Shown here in pieces: positions 1 to 11,759 of a stretch of 64,000 nucleotides of DNA. The notes beneath the pieces were generated by a model. It was not told where the DNA came from, searched no databases, and saw only the letters and a list, made by a program, of their open reading frames with translations. A program made the translations under genes and the position numbers. Each line of letters begins with the position of its first letter. The stretch's first letter is position 1. The stretch comes from Apodemus sylvaticus (lineage: Eukaryota > Chordata > Mammalia > Rodentia > Muridae): assembly GCF_947179515.1 (NCBI RefSeq), contig NC_067477.1, forward strand, positions 147,338,241-147,402,240, given 5' to 3'.

Positions 1-111
1 CTGTTTGTTTTGTTTGTTTGTTTTTTTATTGTTTTGTTTTGTTCTCCTGTCTGGAAATCCACACATAGATTTTCCCCCAAACATTATATTTCCAAGCAAA
101 TGATTGTTGTG

Positions 112-1800
112 AGTAGAGGGATAATAAGACTCCTGTTTTAAACAACAAAGTCATCCTCAAATCTGATTTGATTATATTTAAAGGATATAGATTAATGGTT
201 TTTCATTGTGCATGATTCATCAAATTTTCTCATTGGTTTGTATTTGTCATCCCCTATTATAAATAAATCTTGGATGTAAGCAGTTAACATTGCTTGGAAT
301 AGTCACAAAGAATTCTGCATAGTTTTCTAACATTAAATTTTAAGTTTAAGCAGTGCTATAGATTTTTGAAGGCCTTTGTTTGGTTGCTGGTCTCAGGCAC
401 TTAGCACCTCATCCTAAAACAGCAGGAGATCAAGTAAAGGAATAGTTGCTACAGCCCTTCCCCTATTGTCCAGATGCCTCTTGTTTTTCAGGCAAAGGGG
501 AAGTTAGGAGCAATAAACTTTTATTGAACCAGGAGAAGAGAGTAACACTTGCAGAAAGAAAAAAATGTACATAAGTGAATATGCATAATCTCACATAAAT
601 TCATACACTGCTTCAAACATACGGAGTTTTCATTTACACATTTCCACACAAATTCAGCTGGGCCCACCTTACATGCATTCTCACAATTGCATACTTACAC
701 ACACACCCATACTTACATATGCATATGGAGCAAAAGACCAAGCACCAGTGCAGAAAGAACTCACTCATTCTGAGTGAAAAATGAGCTCCAATCTTTATTG
801 CATTGAGAGTGAAAAGGATGTCACCCTTTTAATGCTAAATGAATTAAATCCACGTTATAAGAAAAAAGCTTTGGTCCTTTTAATAAGACTAAGACTGCCT
901 TCTCCTTACCATGGGACCTTCTGCTCTCTGCAGCATCTTCTCTTTCCCTTGTTCCCTCAAATATTTATAGTAATTTTCTGTAGCCCCCATTGCTTTATTT
1001 TTAAGGAATCTCTTCTCCCTTCAGGCAATTCTCTCATTTTGTAGAATTGAGACTAGCTCTACACTTCTGAATCCTTTCTAGTATACTAAACTTAGTCTTC
1101 CCAGAAAATGTGGTATAGTTTGTTAGCCTTTGTTCCATATTGCATTTAGTAGGTGAACAAGGAAGTGTTCATAATTTGTCTCAACATCATCAAAATTATG
1201 TTCTTATTGTTTGGAAACATACAGATGTACTAAATCTGAGACAACTGAAGCAACAACTGGACATACAGAAGGCATTCCCCTTATGTGAGGCAGCTGATAA
1301 ACAATGGGCTATGCAAAATAGAAGTGTACTGCAAGGCTCTAAGTACTTTTATAAGCTGGTCCTCAATTACATGGTGGACAGATGGATCAATAACCATGGA
1401 ACAACATAATCAGGCTTAAATATAGCAAAGAATCATTTGTAGAGTCAATTTGCTGACATAAGCAGGTACAACTTTATGATGCACTATATATAGTACAATA
1501 TCATTTTTTGGCTTTCCGGGCTTGGGACAGTGTTGTGGATCCAGGAAAAAAAGAACTTCATGTTTTACTAAAATTACTGAAAGTCCTGGTGACACCCGCC
1601 ACTGTGCATCCTGAGACTCATGGGCTTCATCACCTGAGACAGAGCTATGGCTTGCCACGTGGGTTGCCTCTGGGCCACTAGACCAAACAGTTCCACGCTC
1701 CTGGCTATCAGATTGCACACCTTTAACAAACACCAGCGGCTTAATCAGTAAGGTGCTTCGGCTGGCTGGAGGGAATCTTAACTGAAGAAGGGATCTGGCC
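112..1800. repeat. Duplicon copy 1 (paired with 31253-32783)
   Basis: This block is nearly identical, base for base, to 31253-32783 in the same orientation; only scattered substitutions and small indels are visible. Copy 1 has about 35 bases (near 1540-1580) that copy 2 lacks, and it continues past the point (about 1682) where copy 2 breaks off. It contains open frames at 781-1044 and 1140-1409. I do not recognise either, and their preservation in both copies is explained by how recent the duplication is. Confidence 0.9.
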
Positions 1801-1819
1801 AACCTTTTCTGGAACTAAG

Positions 1820-2098
1820 ATTTACCTCTCCAGCTAACACTCATGTTAGAACACTCAACCCTCGGGTGTACCCTAATCTGGAAGGGATGTTTCTTACTGG
1901 CTTGCTTCCCCTGGCTTGCTCAGCCTGCTCTCTTATAGAACCCAAGAGCACCAGCCCAAAGGTGGCACCACCCACAAGGGGCCCTCCCCACTTGATCACT
2001 AATTGAGAAAATGCCCCACAGCTGGATCTCATGGAGGCACTTTCCCAACTGAAGCTCCTTTCTCTGTGATAACTCCAGCTTGTGTCAAGTTGACACAC
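1820..2098 (-). repeat. Rodent interspersed repeat, LTR-like
   Basis: Read on the minus strand, this begins with a TGTGTGTCAACTTGACAC motif and contains a purine-rich tract with many AGCAAGCCAG-type blocks, typical of a medium-copy rodent repeat. The same TGTCAAGTTGACA word occurs at the edge of the ERVL-type LTR near 52600. The family assignment is from memory of general repeat appearance and is not resolved. Confidence 0.5.
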
Positions 2099-2099
2099 A

Positions 2100-2780
2100 T
2101 AATTAGCTAGTACACCCTATTTACTTAATGCTGTCATTTTAAACTTTATATAAAGCATATATTCATTTGCCATATCTGTTAATATTATTAATAATAACAA
2201 ATTTTTGATAATCAACAATGATTAATATGGGTTATTATCCTATTTGTTCTTCATTATGGTTGTACTTTTTTTATTAAATTAATTAACAGTTATTCTCCTA
2301 TTACTTAAATCTGTGTAATATAAGCTATGCTTGTATTCTGTAATTTCGTTCTTGCTAATTTGCCCCAAACCTTGCTGTACTATTAGTGACTTGTTTTTGT
2401 TTTCTATCATTCTTTACACTTCAGTTTCACATTGCCCACTTATATGAAACCCAGATAAGTATTTTAATTTACCCAAGTGAAAAAATATACAGTATCACTT
2501 ATAACCATTAACCAATGAAATTAAGTGTGTGCAGGGAATTTAATACAATTTTTGGGAATTGTCACAGACATATATACTCATAAGTTTAGTCAGAATGTTG
2601 CTTCATGAGTTGATACAAAAGAAATTTCATATATCCAGAGAAGAATCACTTAATACTTGCCTATAAACTTGATTTGGTATTTCTAGTAGTTGCATTTATT
2701 ATTTCTTTTGTGGTTAGAATGCTTTATTCTCTTGTAGATGCTTATTATAATATGGTGTTTTAAAATGATTTTTTAATCAA
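2100..2780. other. AT-rich unassigned DNA
   Basis: I see no gene, splice-paired exon or recognisable repeat in this AT-rich stretch. Confidence 0.5.
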
Positions 2781-2784
2781 TCGC

Positions 2785-2955
2785 CTTGTATGTGAGTGTG
2801 TCTGTCTGTTTGCCTGCCTGCACGCCTGCCTGCCTGACTTTTTGTACACATGCTTTCAAGTGTCCTTGGATTTATGGGAAGTTGTAAACCACCTGGCATG
2901 TGTGCAGAGACTAGAACCACAGTCTTTTTCAAGAGCAATAGGAACTCAGCTTTCT
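2785..2955 (-). repeat. Degenerate B2/B3-type SINE (minus)
   Basis: A TG-rich and CTGCCTGC-rich head is followed by the B3-like order of a GGGAA element, an ACCACAGTC segment and a tail reading AAGAGCAATAGGAACTC, as in reverse-oriented B3. It is strongly diverged. Confidence 0.55.
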
Positions 2956-3351
2956 TTCTAAACTTTTATTTATTTTGATTGTTTTGAGAAGGATCTCAAA
3001 ATGCAGTCTAGGTTGCCTTCAGCTTACTATCCTTCCACCTTAGCATCCTCAGGCAAAGGTTATAGTTGTTTTGTCAACTGTCTATTCTCACTTGTGATTG
3101 GTGCTGATTTGCCATGTTCAGTGAACTCCCATTTCAAGGAAGAATTCCCCTGCAATTTTTCTTTGTATTTATTTCTTATTACTAAACCTTTAATGCAGTT
3201 AGCATTGTTTTGTACATGGTATGAGGCAAAAGCAAACTTCATGTTTCTTGCTATGATGCAAACACTTGCAAGCATGTCACTGTTTTGTATTTCTTGTTTT
3301 TACAGCATGACATATTTTCTATTTCTTCTTTGTTTTGTTTGTTTGAATTTG

Positions 3352-3500
3352 GTTTTTTTGAGACAGGGTTTCTCTGTATAGCCCCGGCTGTTCTGGAACT
3401 CAGTCTGTAGACCAGGCTGGCCTCGAACTCAGAAATCCTCCTGCCTCTGCCTCCCAGAGTGCTGGGATTACAGGCATGCACCACCACCACCTGTCCATAT
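3352..3500 (-). repeat. B1 SINE (minus)
   Basis: The sequence runs GAGACAGGGTTTCTCTGTAT, then CCAGGCTGGCCTCGAACTC, then GTGCTGGGATTACAGGC, which is the reverse complement of a full B1 body (7SL-derived). The region 3545-4610 downstream is AT-rich, with no other recognised element. Confidence 0.95.
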
Positions 3501-4612
3501 TTTATATTCCTGTCTCTTGTCTCTATACTACTTTGTAGCACCAAACATTTCTGTTATTATATATATAAGAAGTACTAATAAATTCTCAGTGCACAGTTCT
3601 CTAAAATGTTCCCTCATAATGTATTTATATAATATAGCTCCTTAGTTGTTTCCAATGCTGCTTATTAATTTCATTTGTTACATAGAATGAGTCAACAGGT
3701 TGATTAGACATTAACTTTCATATTGAATGTGTTGATGTCAGATCATAAGTTGCATGATCTACCTGTGGCTCATGTAGCCAGTTTTTTATTTCTCCCTACA
3801 GTTTCTTGATTTATTTTATTCAGGCAGTTAAATGGTAGTAGTAATAAGAATAAAAGCCACTGCAATATATTGTTCTATGAAATGTAATTTAAAAGTGATG
3901 TTTGCAAGGTTTCTACATTTTCACTATGAAGGTCTTTTAAACCTTATTACTTTTGTGGTAACAGCTTTGCAGCATGTTAAAACTTTGTGGACAGTACTAT
4001 GAGTAAATGGTTGCATTTAGAAATTCGCTATGGATCTTGAAAATATTGTAAGCATTGAATACTATAATTATGGCAGTCTTTGTTATTATTAGTTAAATTT
4101 ATAGATATTAAATATTTCATAATGTTTTATATTCTGGGAAGATTATGTTTATAACCGGATTTTAATTAGTTTTGAACCTGTGTTTTTTATTACAGTTTTT
4201 TTGGTGGGGGTCTATATTATTAAGTTTCTGAGGAACTTTCTAAGCAGACAAATTACACATTTGGATAGAGAGTACTCAGCTGTCATTAATATTATTAAGT
4301 AAAATTGAGGTGATTTACATTATTAAATGAGTTGAGATGATGTCAGCTATTGAGTGTTGGCAAACACCTAAAGGGTCATATTTTAATGATACATTGTTAC
4401 AGTGGGTGTTATTACAAGCATTATGTACAGTGAAAATGTCTAATTGAATCTACCTGGTGTTATAAAGAAATATCAGTAATAGAATCAGCACTTTTGTACT
4501 TTCAGCTAGTTTTTTTAATGTGCCAAAGTATAATAAATATTATATAATTCTTAATATTGGAATAATTTTATATTTGTTTTATTTTTGCTAAATTTCTTAA
4601 TCTGCTCTTTAG

Positions 4613-4711
4613 AGGAAGTATCATTCTGCAAAAGAAGCTTATGAGCAACTTTTTGCAGAAAGAAAACCTTTCTGCACAAGTAAAAACAACTGTCTTACAA
4701 CAATTAGATAG
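4613..4711 (+). pseudogene. Kdm6a: Kdm6a/UTX-like exon (TPR region), frameshifted
   Basis: A polypyrimidine tract and AG acceptor (4611-4612) precede an exon that starts RKYHSAKEAYEQL, matching a tetratricopeptide-repeat exon of the H3K27 demethylase UTX (KDM6A). One extra T in a run after the AGCAACTTTT segment shifts the frame, so the rest reads into a stop; the expected residues lie in the neighbouring frame. A GT donor follows at 4712. Kdm6a normally encodes a nuclear, X-linked demethylase with N-terminal TPRs; this is a decayed genomic copy. The match to the TPR exon is clear. The choice of the X copy over Uty is an inference from the later exons. Confidence 0.85.
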
Positions 4712-5142
4712 GTAATTGAATGATGTCTTAGATGTTCTTCTGAATTTTTTTCATATTTGGTAAAAATTAATCTGAACCTTCAGGTAAGCATTTCCTGTCT
4801 TAGTCTCTATACTGTAATTCTTGGATACACATGATTCTTTTAAATTCTGAAAATTCTTCCTAACTGTTGGTTGAGAAGGCATTAGAACTTCCTGTGTACC
4901 AGGTTCATTTAAAATTCATGTTCAGTGAGGTTAACTGATTTGCCTACAGTCATTTAGGGCTTTATGAGCTTCCTTTCACAGCTTCATCAGTATTAATCAC
5001 TAAAATAATTATCTTAAAATTACACAAACTCTAGCACACTACTGGTTTTATAAGCATGCAGTCCTATTTTAATATTAAATATGAGAATATGTAACCATTT
5101 ACATTTTTGGATTACTGACTTGAAAAGAGAGCAAAGAAACCC

Positions 5143-5290
5143 TTCCGTAGCCAGGAGGTTGTGTTGCCCACCTTTAATCCCAGCATTTGGGAGGCAGAGG
5201 CAGGTAGATTTCTGAGTTCGAGGCCAGCCTGGTCTACAGAGTGAGTTCCCGGACAGTCAGGGCTACAAAGAGAAACCCTGTTTAGAAAAA
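5143..5290 (+). repeat. B1 SINE (plus) with A-rich tail
   Basis: The B1 body reads CCTTTAATCCCAGCATTTGG, then GAGTTCGAGGCCAGCCTGG, then GAAACCCTGTTTAG. It is followed by an (AAAAAC)n-like tail to about 5360. The form 'ATTTCTGAGTTCGAGG' is the mouse-type B1 subfamily. Confidence 0.95.
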
Positions 5291-5424
5291 AATAGAAAAA
5301 AACAAAACAAAACAAAAAAAAAAACAAAAACAAAAACAAAAACAGAAAAAACAGAAAAAAATAACCTTCAGTATTTGGTTTTGTTTCCTGATTATTGAGT
5401 TGCCCTCCCATTTATTTTGTATTT

Positions 5425-5429
<5 letters not shown>

Positions 5430-5458
<29 letters not shown>
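5430..5458. repeat. Poly(T) tract
   Basis: This is an uninterrupted T run of about 29 bases. Confidence 0.98.
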
Positions 5459-5459
<1 letters not shown>

Positions 5460-5569
5460 GTCTGGGAAAATAAGTTGTCAGTTTTTAACTAACATTTTAT
5501 ATATATAATTTTATTTTAGTTGTTTAATATAATTTTGAAGTTAAAAATTCATTTATTGTGATTGACTAT

Positions 5570-5965
5570 ATATAAATAATGACATTAACTACGGCCTTGT
5601 CACAACCAAGGCAACTTATAAAAAGAAGGGTTTGTTTTGGGATTGTGGATCTAGAAGGATAAGAATATATCACAATATGGCAGTAGGCAGGCATGTTGGC
5701 AGGAAAAACTGAAAGCACCCATCTCCAACCATAAAGAGGAGCCAGAAAGTAGAAGAGGAGTAGCAGATAGATGAGAGAGAAAACCTTAACTTTGAGATAA
5801 TGATGACAGGGAGCTTTTGAAACCTCAAAGCCCACCCAAGAGACATACTTCGTCCAGCAAGGCCATACCTTCTAATCCTACCCAAACAGTGTCACAAATT
5901 AGGAACCCATATTCATATGCCCCATTAATACCACCTCCTCTTCATAGGAAACCTTTGCTTTTACA
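5570..5965. repeat. Rodent medium-reiteration repeat
   Basis: The order CAAGGCAACTTATAAAAAGA, CAATATGGCAGTAGGCAGGC, CCTCAAAGCCCACCCAAG and CAAGGCCATACCTTCTAATC matches a common rodent interspersed repeat. A second, shorter member lies at 10930-11145. I cannot fix the family name. Confidence 0.6.
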
Positions 5966-6002
5966 TTTTAATTTTTTTTATTAGTATTTTATTTGATGGT
6001 CT

Positions 6003-6182
6003 GTTGACATGATTCAGCAGTTAAGAGCACTGACTGCTCTTCCGAAGGTTCTGATTTCAATTCCCAACAACCACTTGGTGGCTCACAACCATCCATAATG
6101 AGATCTGACACCCTCTTCTGGAGTGTCTGAAGGCAGCTACAGTGTTCTTACATATAATAAATAAATAAATCTTTTTAAAAAG
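6003..6182 (+). repeat. B2 SINE (plus)
   Basis: A tRNA-derived head (AGCAGTTAAGAGCACTGACT, then GGTTCTGATTTCAATTCCCA) is followed by ACACCCTCTTCTGGAGTGTC and an AATAAATAAATC tail. An ATTTTATTTGA word flanks both ends (about 5986 and 6185), consistent with a target-site duplication. Confidence 0.95.
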
Positions 6183-6433
6183 AATTTTATTTGAAATGTC
6201 TGTATTTTTAAGAATTATAAGAGTATCAAAGTACTTTTAGTAAAGTATAGTGTTTGAGTCATGTGAATTTTTATCATTAAATTTAAACATGTTACTAGCA
6301 TAGTGAAAAAGTTTTTTCTTTTTCATTTGGTAAAACACATGTGAAGCTTTCAAAGTTATTTACCTCTCAGTTAATGCATAAATATAAATGTTTTTATGTA
6401 CCTTTTTCCATGCATTTTTTAGCTTCTTAGAAG

Positions 6434-6435
<2 letters not shown>

Positions 6436-6484
<49 letters not shown>

Positions 6485-6541
6485 TTCCTATATACCAATC
6501 AAATTGCTATCTATCTAACACACACACACACACACACACAT
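6436..6541. repeat. (TA)n and (CA)n microsatellites
   Basis: A run of AT dinucleotides (about 6436-6482) is followed by an (AC)n run (about 6519-6540). A second (CA)n lies at 6790-6830. Confidence 0.95.
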
Positions 6542-6790
6542 TTTTAAGAAATATATCGGAATATTATGGTTTTATTTTGTCTGATCCATAAAGCACCTCA
6601 CTTTTGACAGTGGTTTGTTAAATTTTAGAATATAAAAGTAAACTCATGATTTTCTGTAATTATGTCTGCTTCATAGAAACGTGCTTTCTGTTTCTGGACC
6701 AGTTCCTATTAGAGGCCATTGCTTTAGATCCTGGTTTAAAAACAAACAAACAAAAAAATCTGATGGGGACAGGGGACAGTGCACTTGCAG

Positions 6791-6835
<45 letters not shown>

Positions 6836-7080
6836 TGTGCCATGGCAGACCTTTGGCTATCAGAAAGGCACCTATACCTTTCAGGAGGTCATTCTTTTTT
6901 TCTCTCAGGGATTGAATTTATGTGCTCAGGGTTGTACATTGTGAGACATATGTGCTGTGCTGGACACCCTCTCCCCCATCTTGTTCTCACTAGTAATAGG
7001 AAGAGATGGGAAGTGTGGTTTCATTTTTGTTTTGTTTTTAATTTTGCTAATATATGGTAACTTATTTCCTTTAAGATGAC

Positions 7081-7185
7081 TTTGCCTGGTCTACAAAGTG
7101 AGTTCCAGGACAGCCAGGGCTATACAGAGTAACTCTGTCTCAAAACGCCAAAAAACCAACCAAACAAACAAACAAAAAACCAAAA
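7081..7185 (+). repeat. Partial B1 SINE (plus)
   Basis: This is the right half of B1 only (GCCTGGTCTACAAAGTGAGT to AACTCTGTCTC), with an A-rich (CAAA)n tail. It is 5' truncated. Confidence 0.9.
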
Positions 7186-8294
7186 GATAACTTTGCAGAG
7201 ATTAGTAATTGAAATGTGATCTATAGGGAAACTTAATCAAATAGATCTCATCCATTTCAATGATTTAGAATACACTATTCCATGACAGGCTTTTTTCTTT
7301 CTTTCTTTATTTCTTTTTGCTTGATTAACTATTAAGTTAATTTTTCCAATTTTGCACTTACATGTTTATAGTTGTTTTGCTTGCATTTATGTTGGTGTGC
7401 CAAGAGCATATCTAGTGCCTTCCAAGGCCTTTAATACCAGCAGTAGCAGACAGATCTCTGACTTTAAGGTCATTCTAGTTTAGTCCACCCACAGCTCCAC
7501 AATCCAAAAATTTAAAAGAAAGTAGTAAGCATTTGATATCTTGGAATTAAAAATACAGAAGATTGTAAACCTTCATCTAAAGATGTTGTACTCAGAATTG
7601 AAACTAGGTTTTCTCAAAACCAAAGAAACCCACAGCCCAGTGTCTTTACTGATGAGCCATCTCCATATTCTTAGAAAACGTTATTACTCTTATCATTTGA
7701 ATAGTTCTTAGTTTTAGTTTTCAAAACTTTATATTTCATAATCCTTTCTAGTCTTTATTTTAAATATAATGTGAATTATGTTTATTAAGGAGGTGGGATT
7801 GTATGTATATGGTAACTGAACCATCATTAGTTATTTATTCATTAGAAACAAGTGTTGGGTTAATAGAATATCTTGGAAATTCTTTGGACTTAAATGTGGT
7901 ATAGTATGTATGATGTTTCTATATTCTTTGTATAAGAAAATGACTGCTAATAGCCAATACAGCCTTGCTATTTATAATTTGGTCAATTATATGTACAATT
8001 AAAGTGGATATGTTTGATTAGTGGTAGGTTTTTGGTGTTACCTAGTGTTTGTAATCTACTGCTTGTTAAGTAATTGTTTTTAAACACTTTAAAATTCTCT
8101 GAAACATTGTTCATTTATTTGGAACTACCTTTGTATGACAAAAATTTTATTTTAAGAATTAGCAATTCTAAAATACCAAAATGCATATTCTGAAATATTA
8201 AAAATATCTTAATGAGAATAGCTATTTTTATTAAATATTTGCTTTTTGTTTTTAAAAATAGAACTATTATATGATTTATGTTAATGTTTTAAAG

Positions 8295-8399
8295 GTTGGA
8301 TGCATCACACTATAGAACTCCTGGGAGATAAGGCCACCATGGAAAGTTATGCTATTCAGAATCTCCAGAAGTCTTTGGAAGGAGACATTTTCAAGTCAG
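8295..8399 (+). pseudogene. Kdm6a: Kdm6a/UTX-like exon (TPR region), donor lost
   Basis: The acceptor AG at 8293-8294 is followed by an exon reading GWMHHTIELLGDKATMESYA and then IQNLQKSLEGD, close to the UTX TPR segment that directly follows the exon at 4613. The split glycine codon (G|GT) joins as in the parent gene. The end, near CAAGTCAG at 8399, has diverged and lacks a GT donor. The next parental exons (the remaining TPRs) are absent, because only about 430 bases separate this exon from a much later UTX exon. A large internal deletion or rearrangement therefore removed them. Confidence 0.85.
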
Positions 8400-8828
8400 T
8401 ATATAGTCTACTTGTTATATGAAAATTGATATTTCTTATATTTCTATACTTGAACTACTTGATCGCTAGTTTTAGAGAGTTTCTTCAGACTTTTCCTGTT
8501 CTAATCAATGCTTTTTGGTGCATATTTATCATGTCTCTTAAGCTCAAAGAGTATTCTATATAAACCAGAAAAATTACTATATTAGTAAAACTTCATGCTC
8601 ATCTCTCTAAAGATTACATTAAAATAAACTATGTTCAGATGAATTCTTAGTGTTCTTACTTTAGTTTCTTAAACTATAAATGGACTTATAGATTGAATTA
8701 GATTATTGTTGATCAGTAGTGTTCAACCTTAATAGTGGTTTTTCTAACTATTCAGATAAAGATTGAACAGATTTGCTAGCTTCTTTCTAGATCGGTCTTT
8801 AATTATATTCTTCCTTTTACCCCCACAG

Positions 8829-8930
8829 CACTTGCAACAGCTTCAAGCAAATCAAAATAATTTAAATCCAGCACAGAATCTAATGCTGGAACAGCTGGAA
8901 AGTCATTTTGTCTTAATGCAGCAACACCAA
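8829..8930 (+). pseudogene. Kdm6a: Kdm6a/UTX-like linker exon, still open
   Basis: A CCCCACAG acceptor precedes 34 open codons reading HLQQLQANQNNLNPAQNLML and then EQLESHFVLMQQHQ, followed by a GTGTGT donor. This is the UTX exon located between the TPR array and the long disordered linker. It is the best-preserved exon of the copy. A homologous but separately decayed exon lies at 29485-29585. Confidence 0.88.
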
Positions 8931-9244
8931 GTGTGTATAACATTTTCCCTCTAAAATTTGATAGAATTTTGTGTACCTTTATTGACTATAGCATCATTGT
9001 AGAATTCACCCATACTCATTTGTATTTGGTAGAACTTTTTTATCTATATTTTTAAAATACTAGGAGTTTTTTTTTTTTTAAGAGCACAGCTATATAATTT
9101 TAAATACTATTTTGTTATTTAATTCCATGGAAATTCATATATGTTCTTTAATACATAGTAATGTTATACTAAGCCAAGATAAGGTTTTATACTCATCTTT
9201 AGTTTAGAAGATTTGTCATCTTATAAATTTTCCGGTTTGGTTTT

Positions 9245-9540
9245 TTTTATTATTATTATTATTTTTTTATTTGTTGGAGGGTGGGGCACTTAAGGTTGAT
9301 CACATGGCCTCTTTCATGTTATAGGAGCCTGCAACCACTAAGCTCTAATTTCTCTCTCTCCACTTGACCTCTTCCTCCTCCCTCCCTCTCTCAAACCTCT
9401 CCCTTCTCTCTCCCCTTCCTCCTACCTTCACTCCCTCCTTCATACCCACAAGGTCTCACTAAGTTCCATGAGTTGACTCTGGAACTTGCAAACCTTTTGT
9501 CTTGGTCAAGTAGTTGGGATTGCAGTCCTTTACCCTAAAC
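9245..9540 (-). repeat. Degenerate rodent SINE, B4/B1-monomer type
   Basis: A T-rich and CT-rich stretch is followed by AAGGTCTCACTAAGTTCC and AGTAGTTGGGATTGCAG, as in reverse-oriented 7SL monomer or B4 SINEs. The element recurs in the duplicate at 29890-30175, so its insertion predates the duplication. Confidence 0.55.
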
Positions 9541-9845
9541 CCACCTTAGAATTAAGAATTTGAAGTTCCTTAGAGAACTCTGATTTCCAGAATTTTTCAC
9601 ACATTTCAGCTGTTTTTTTTTTCTTTTGGTAATTATTAACAAGATGAAATTTATTTCTGCTTTTCTTAGGTAGTTTGCCATATAAATAGTTTCTTGTTTT
9701 TGAAGTTGGTGGTTTTTAACCTAGAGAAATAAAGTGATAGCATCAGATCAGAGATCCATGGTTATTCATATTTACATGCTCATATGCTGATTCTTTCCTC
9801 TGTGGTCTACACACATTGCATTTGCTTTTCATTGGTTCCCTGCAG

Positions 9846-10245
9846 ATGCGACAAACAGGAGTTGCACAGGTATGTCCTACTGAAATTCCCAATGGCCCAA
9901 CAGTTGACTCATAAGTGCCTACAAACTCAGTTTCTGGCCAGAGGCTACAGCTTCCTCTGACCAGAATGCCTAGTATCTCTCAGCATGGAGTCCACCCAGC
10001 CTGTCCTAGGCAGGCTTTCGCCAATGGGCCCTTTTCTGCAGGCCGTGTTCCCTGTAGCACAGCAAGAACACTGGGAATTACAGACACTATTCTGATAGGC
10101 AATAATCATGTACCAGGAAGTGGAAGTAAAGTAAATATGCCTTACAAGCAGCAAAACACAGGCACTCTACCTCATAACTGCACAAACCTGACAAGCATCA
10201 AAGAGGAGTAATGGAACAACCTACTAACTCCACTCAGCTGCTTAG
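9846..10245 (+). pseudogene. Kdm6a: Kdm6a/UTX-like large linker exon with stops
   Basis: The acceptor TGCAG at 9841-9845 is followed by a reading frame starting MRQTGVAQV and IPNGPTVDS. It then hits a TAA at about codon 23. The frame stays open from PTNSVSGQ through FANGPFSAGRVPCSTARTLG and ends again at a TAA after TSIKEE. In UTX this exon encodes part of the serine-rich, disordered linker between the TPRs and the JmjC domain. Two in-frame stops, the missing downstream exons and the lack of any catalytic domain make this a non-functional copy. Because the introns are retained, it is a DNA-level duplication, not a retrocopy. From memory, the residues fit X-linked Kdm6a better than mouse Uty, which has diverged in this linker. 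Confidence 0.88.
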
Positions 10246-10249
10246 GTTG

Positions 10250-11755
10250 ACTTCTCACATAATAGTTTTTGTTTATCTTATTTTGTTTGTGCATGGTAAG
10301 CATTTGAGGAACTGTTTTTATATGGCTCATATAATCCTACAGCATTGTTGCTATGTTTCAATTCACTATACATGTATATATTTTCTGTGCTTGAGAATAT
10401 TTACACAAATAGACAATTTGGAAAATTTTGGAAGAAAAATTAAACTGTATAACACTGAAGACAACTTCTAATTTATATTGTCCTCAGAAGCAAAATGCCT
10501 ATTTTCCTAGTAGTCATAGAGAGTGGTCAACATCTGGGTATAGACAGAACGAGAAGAGAATAAAATGACAAAATGGAGTATGAGAGTAAAGAGCCCCATT
10601 TTCAGCTGTCTTGGAAAGCTAAAACAGTAGTTGGGTAAGATCACAAAATGATGGGAACAGATTGGAAAAAAAATTCAAAATTGAATCACATACTCCCTTA
10701 GTTCAATTTGAAAATTGTAAAGAAATGTAAAGGCCTTAATGAAGGATTAAGCTGTGAGGTATTGGGCATTGATGGGAATATAAGCCATGTCTTGTCTTTC
10801 AAGAAGGGTATATCAAAGTTACATCGAATAATGCTGTTAGATCCATGTCTTAAGTCAGAGAAGAGACACTGTGACCATACAGTTTTTATAGGAGAATGCG
10901 TGTCATTTAGGTTTGCTTAGATTCAGAGGTTTTAGTTCATTATCATCATGGCAGGGAGCATGGCAGCATATGAGCAGACATGGTGCTAAGAAGAGTTCTA
11001 CAGATTCACAGGCATCAGAAAGAATGAGACTCTGGGCTTGGATTAAGCTTTGAAACCTCACAGCCCACAGCTCTGAATTCTTTCAAACAGTGCCATGCAT
11101 TTAAGTCTCTGAGGCTACAGAAGCCATTGTTATCAAAACCACCACAATTCAGTAAGGGGATCTAGAAATTGGTCATATGAGGTGACATTTCTGGGGTTCA
11201 GAAAATAGTGGATTCAAGCAAAATCCACACCACAAACTTTCCCTTTCCCTCCTCCCTTCTAATAGCATGGACCTAAGGGTGGTGTTCCTTTGTTGCAGTT
11301 TTAAAGGGTGGGAGAAAATGAAAAAATACTGTGTCACACTAAATGTGGTGCGAAGTCCAAATATATGCTGTTTGTCTCAGTACAGGGATGATTGGCAAAT
11401 TTTTGAATAGGTTTAGTACCATTCGATTGTTACAGGTTGAAATCTAATTGTGTAGTTGGCTGCAAGATGAAAGGATATATAAACTGGAGGTAGCATGTAT
11501 AAACTATTCCCATGGGACATCTGCAGTCATGTAGGTTGTAAGCATAAAAGATAGTATATCTAAAGGACAAGTAGAATTAAGAGTTTAGTTTGTTCATATT
11601 TTAAGTTAAAATGAGAAATAATAGCATAAGCTAATGGGAAATATTCAGTAGAGAGATTGATAAAATAGAGGAAAGAATTGTTAGATGAGGTGACGTGTGT
11701 TGAGAATTCAGTATCCTTAAACACTAAAAGACTGCTAAAAGAATAATATGAGACA
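10250..11755. other. Unassigned DNA with one repeat remnant
   Basis: There is no gene here that I can support. A piece of the same medium-reiteration repeat as at 5570 is visible at about 10930-11145 (TCATTATCATCATGGCAGGG). The small open frames are not supported by splice sites or homology. Confidence 0.5.
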
Positions 11756-11759
11756 TTTG

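Noticed and set aside
781..1409. Open frames of 87 and 89 codons preserved in both duplicon copies (also 31814-32549)
   Set aside because: Preservation is explained by near-identity of the two copies. There are no splice sites, no recognisable domain and no codon-position bias that I can see. In copy 2 one frame is longer only because a TGA was lost.
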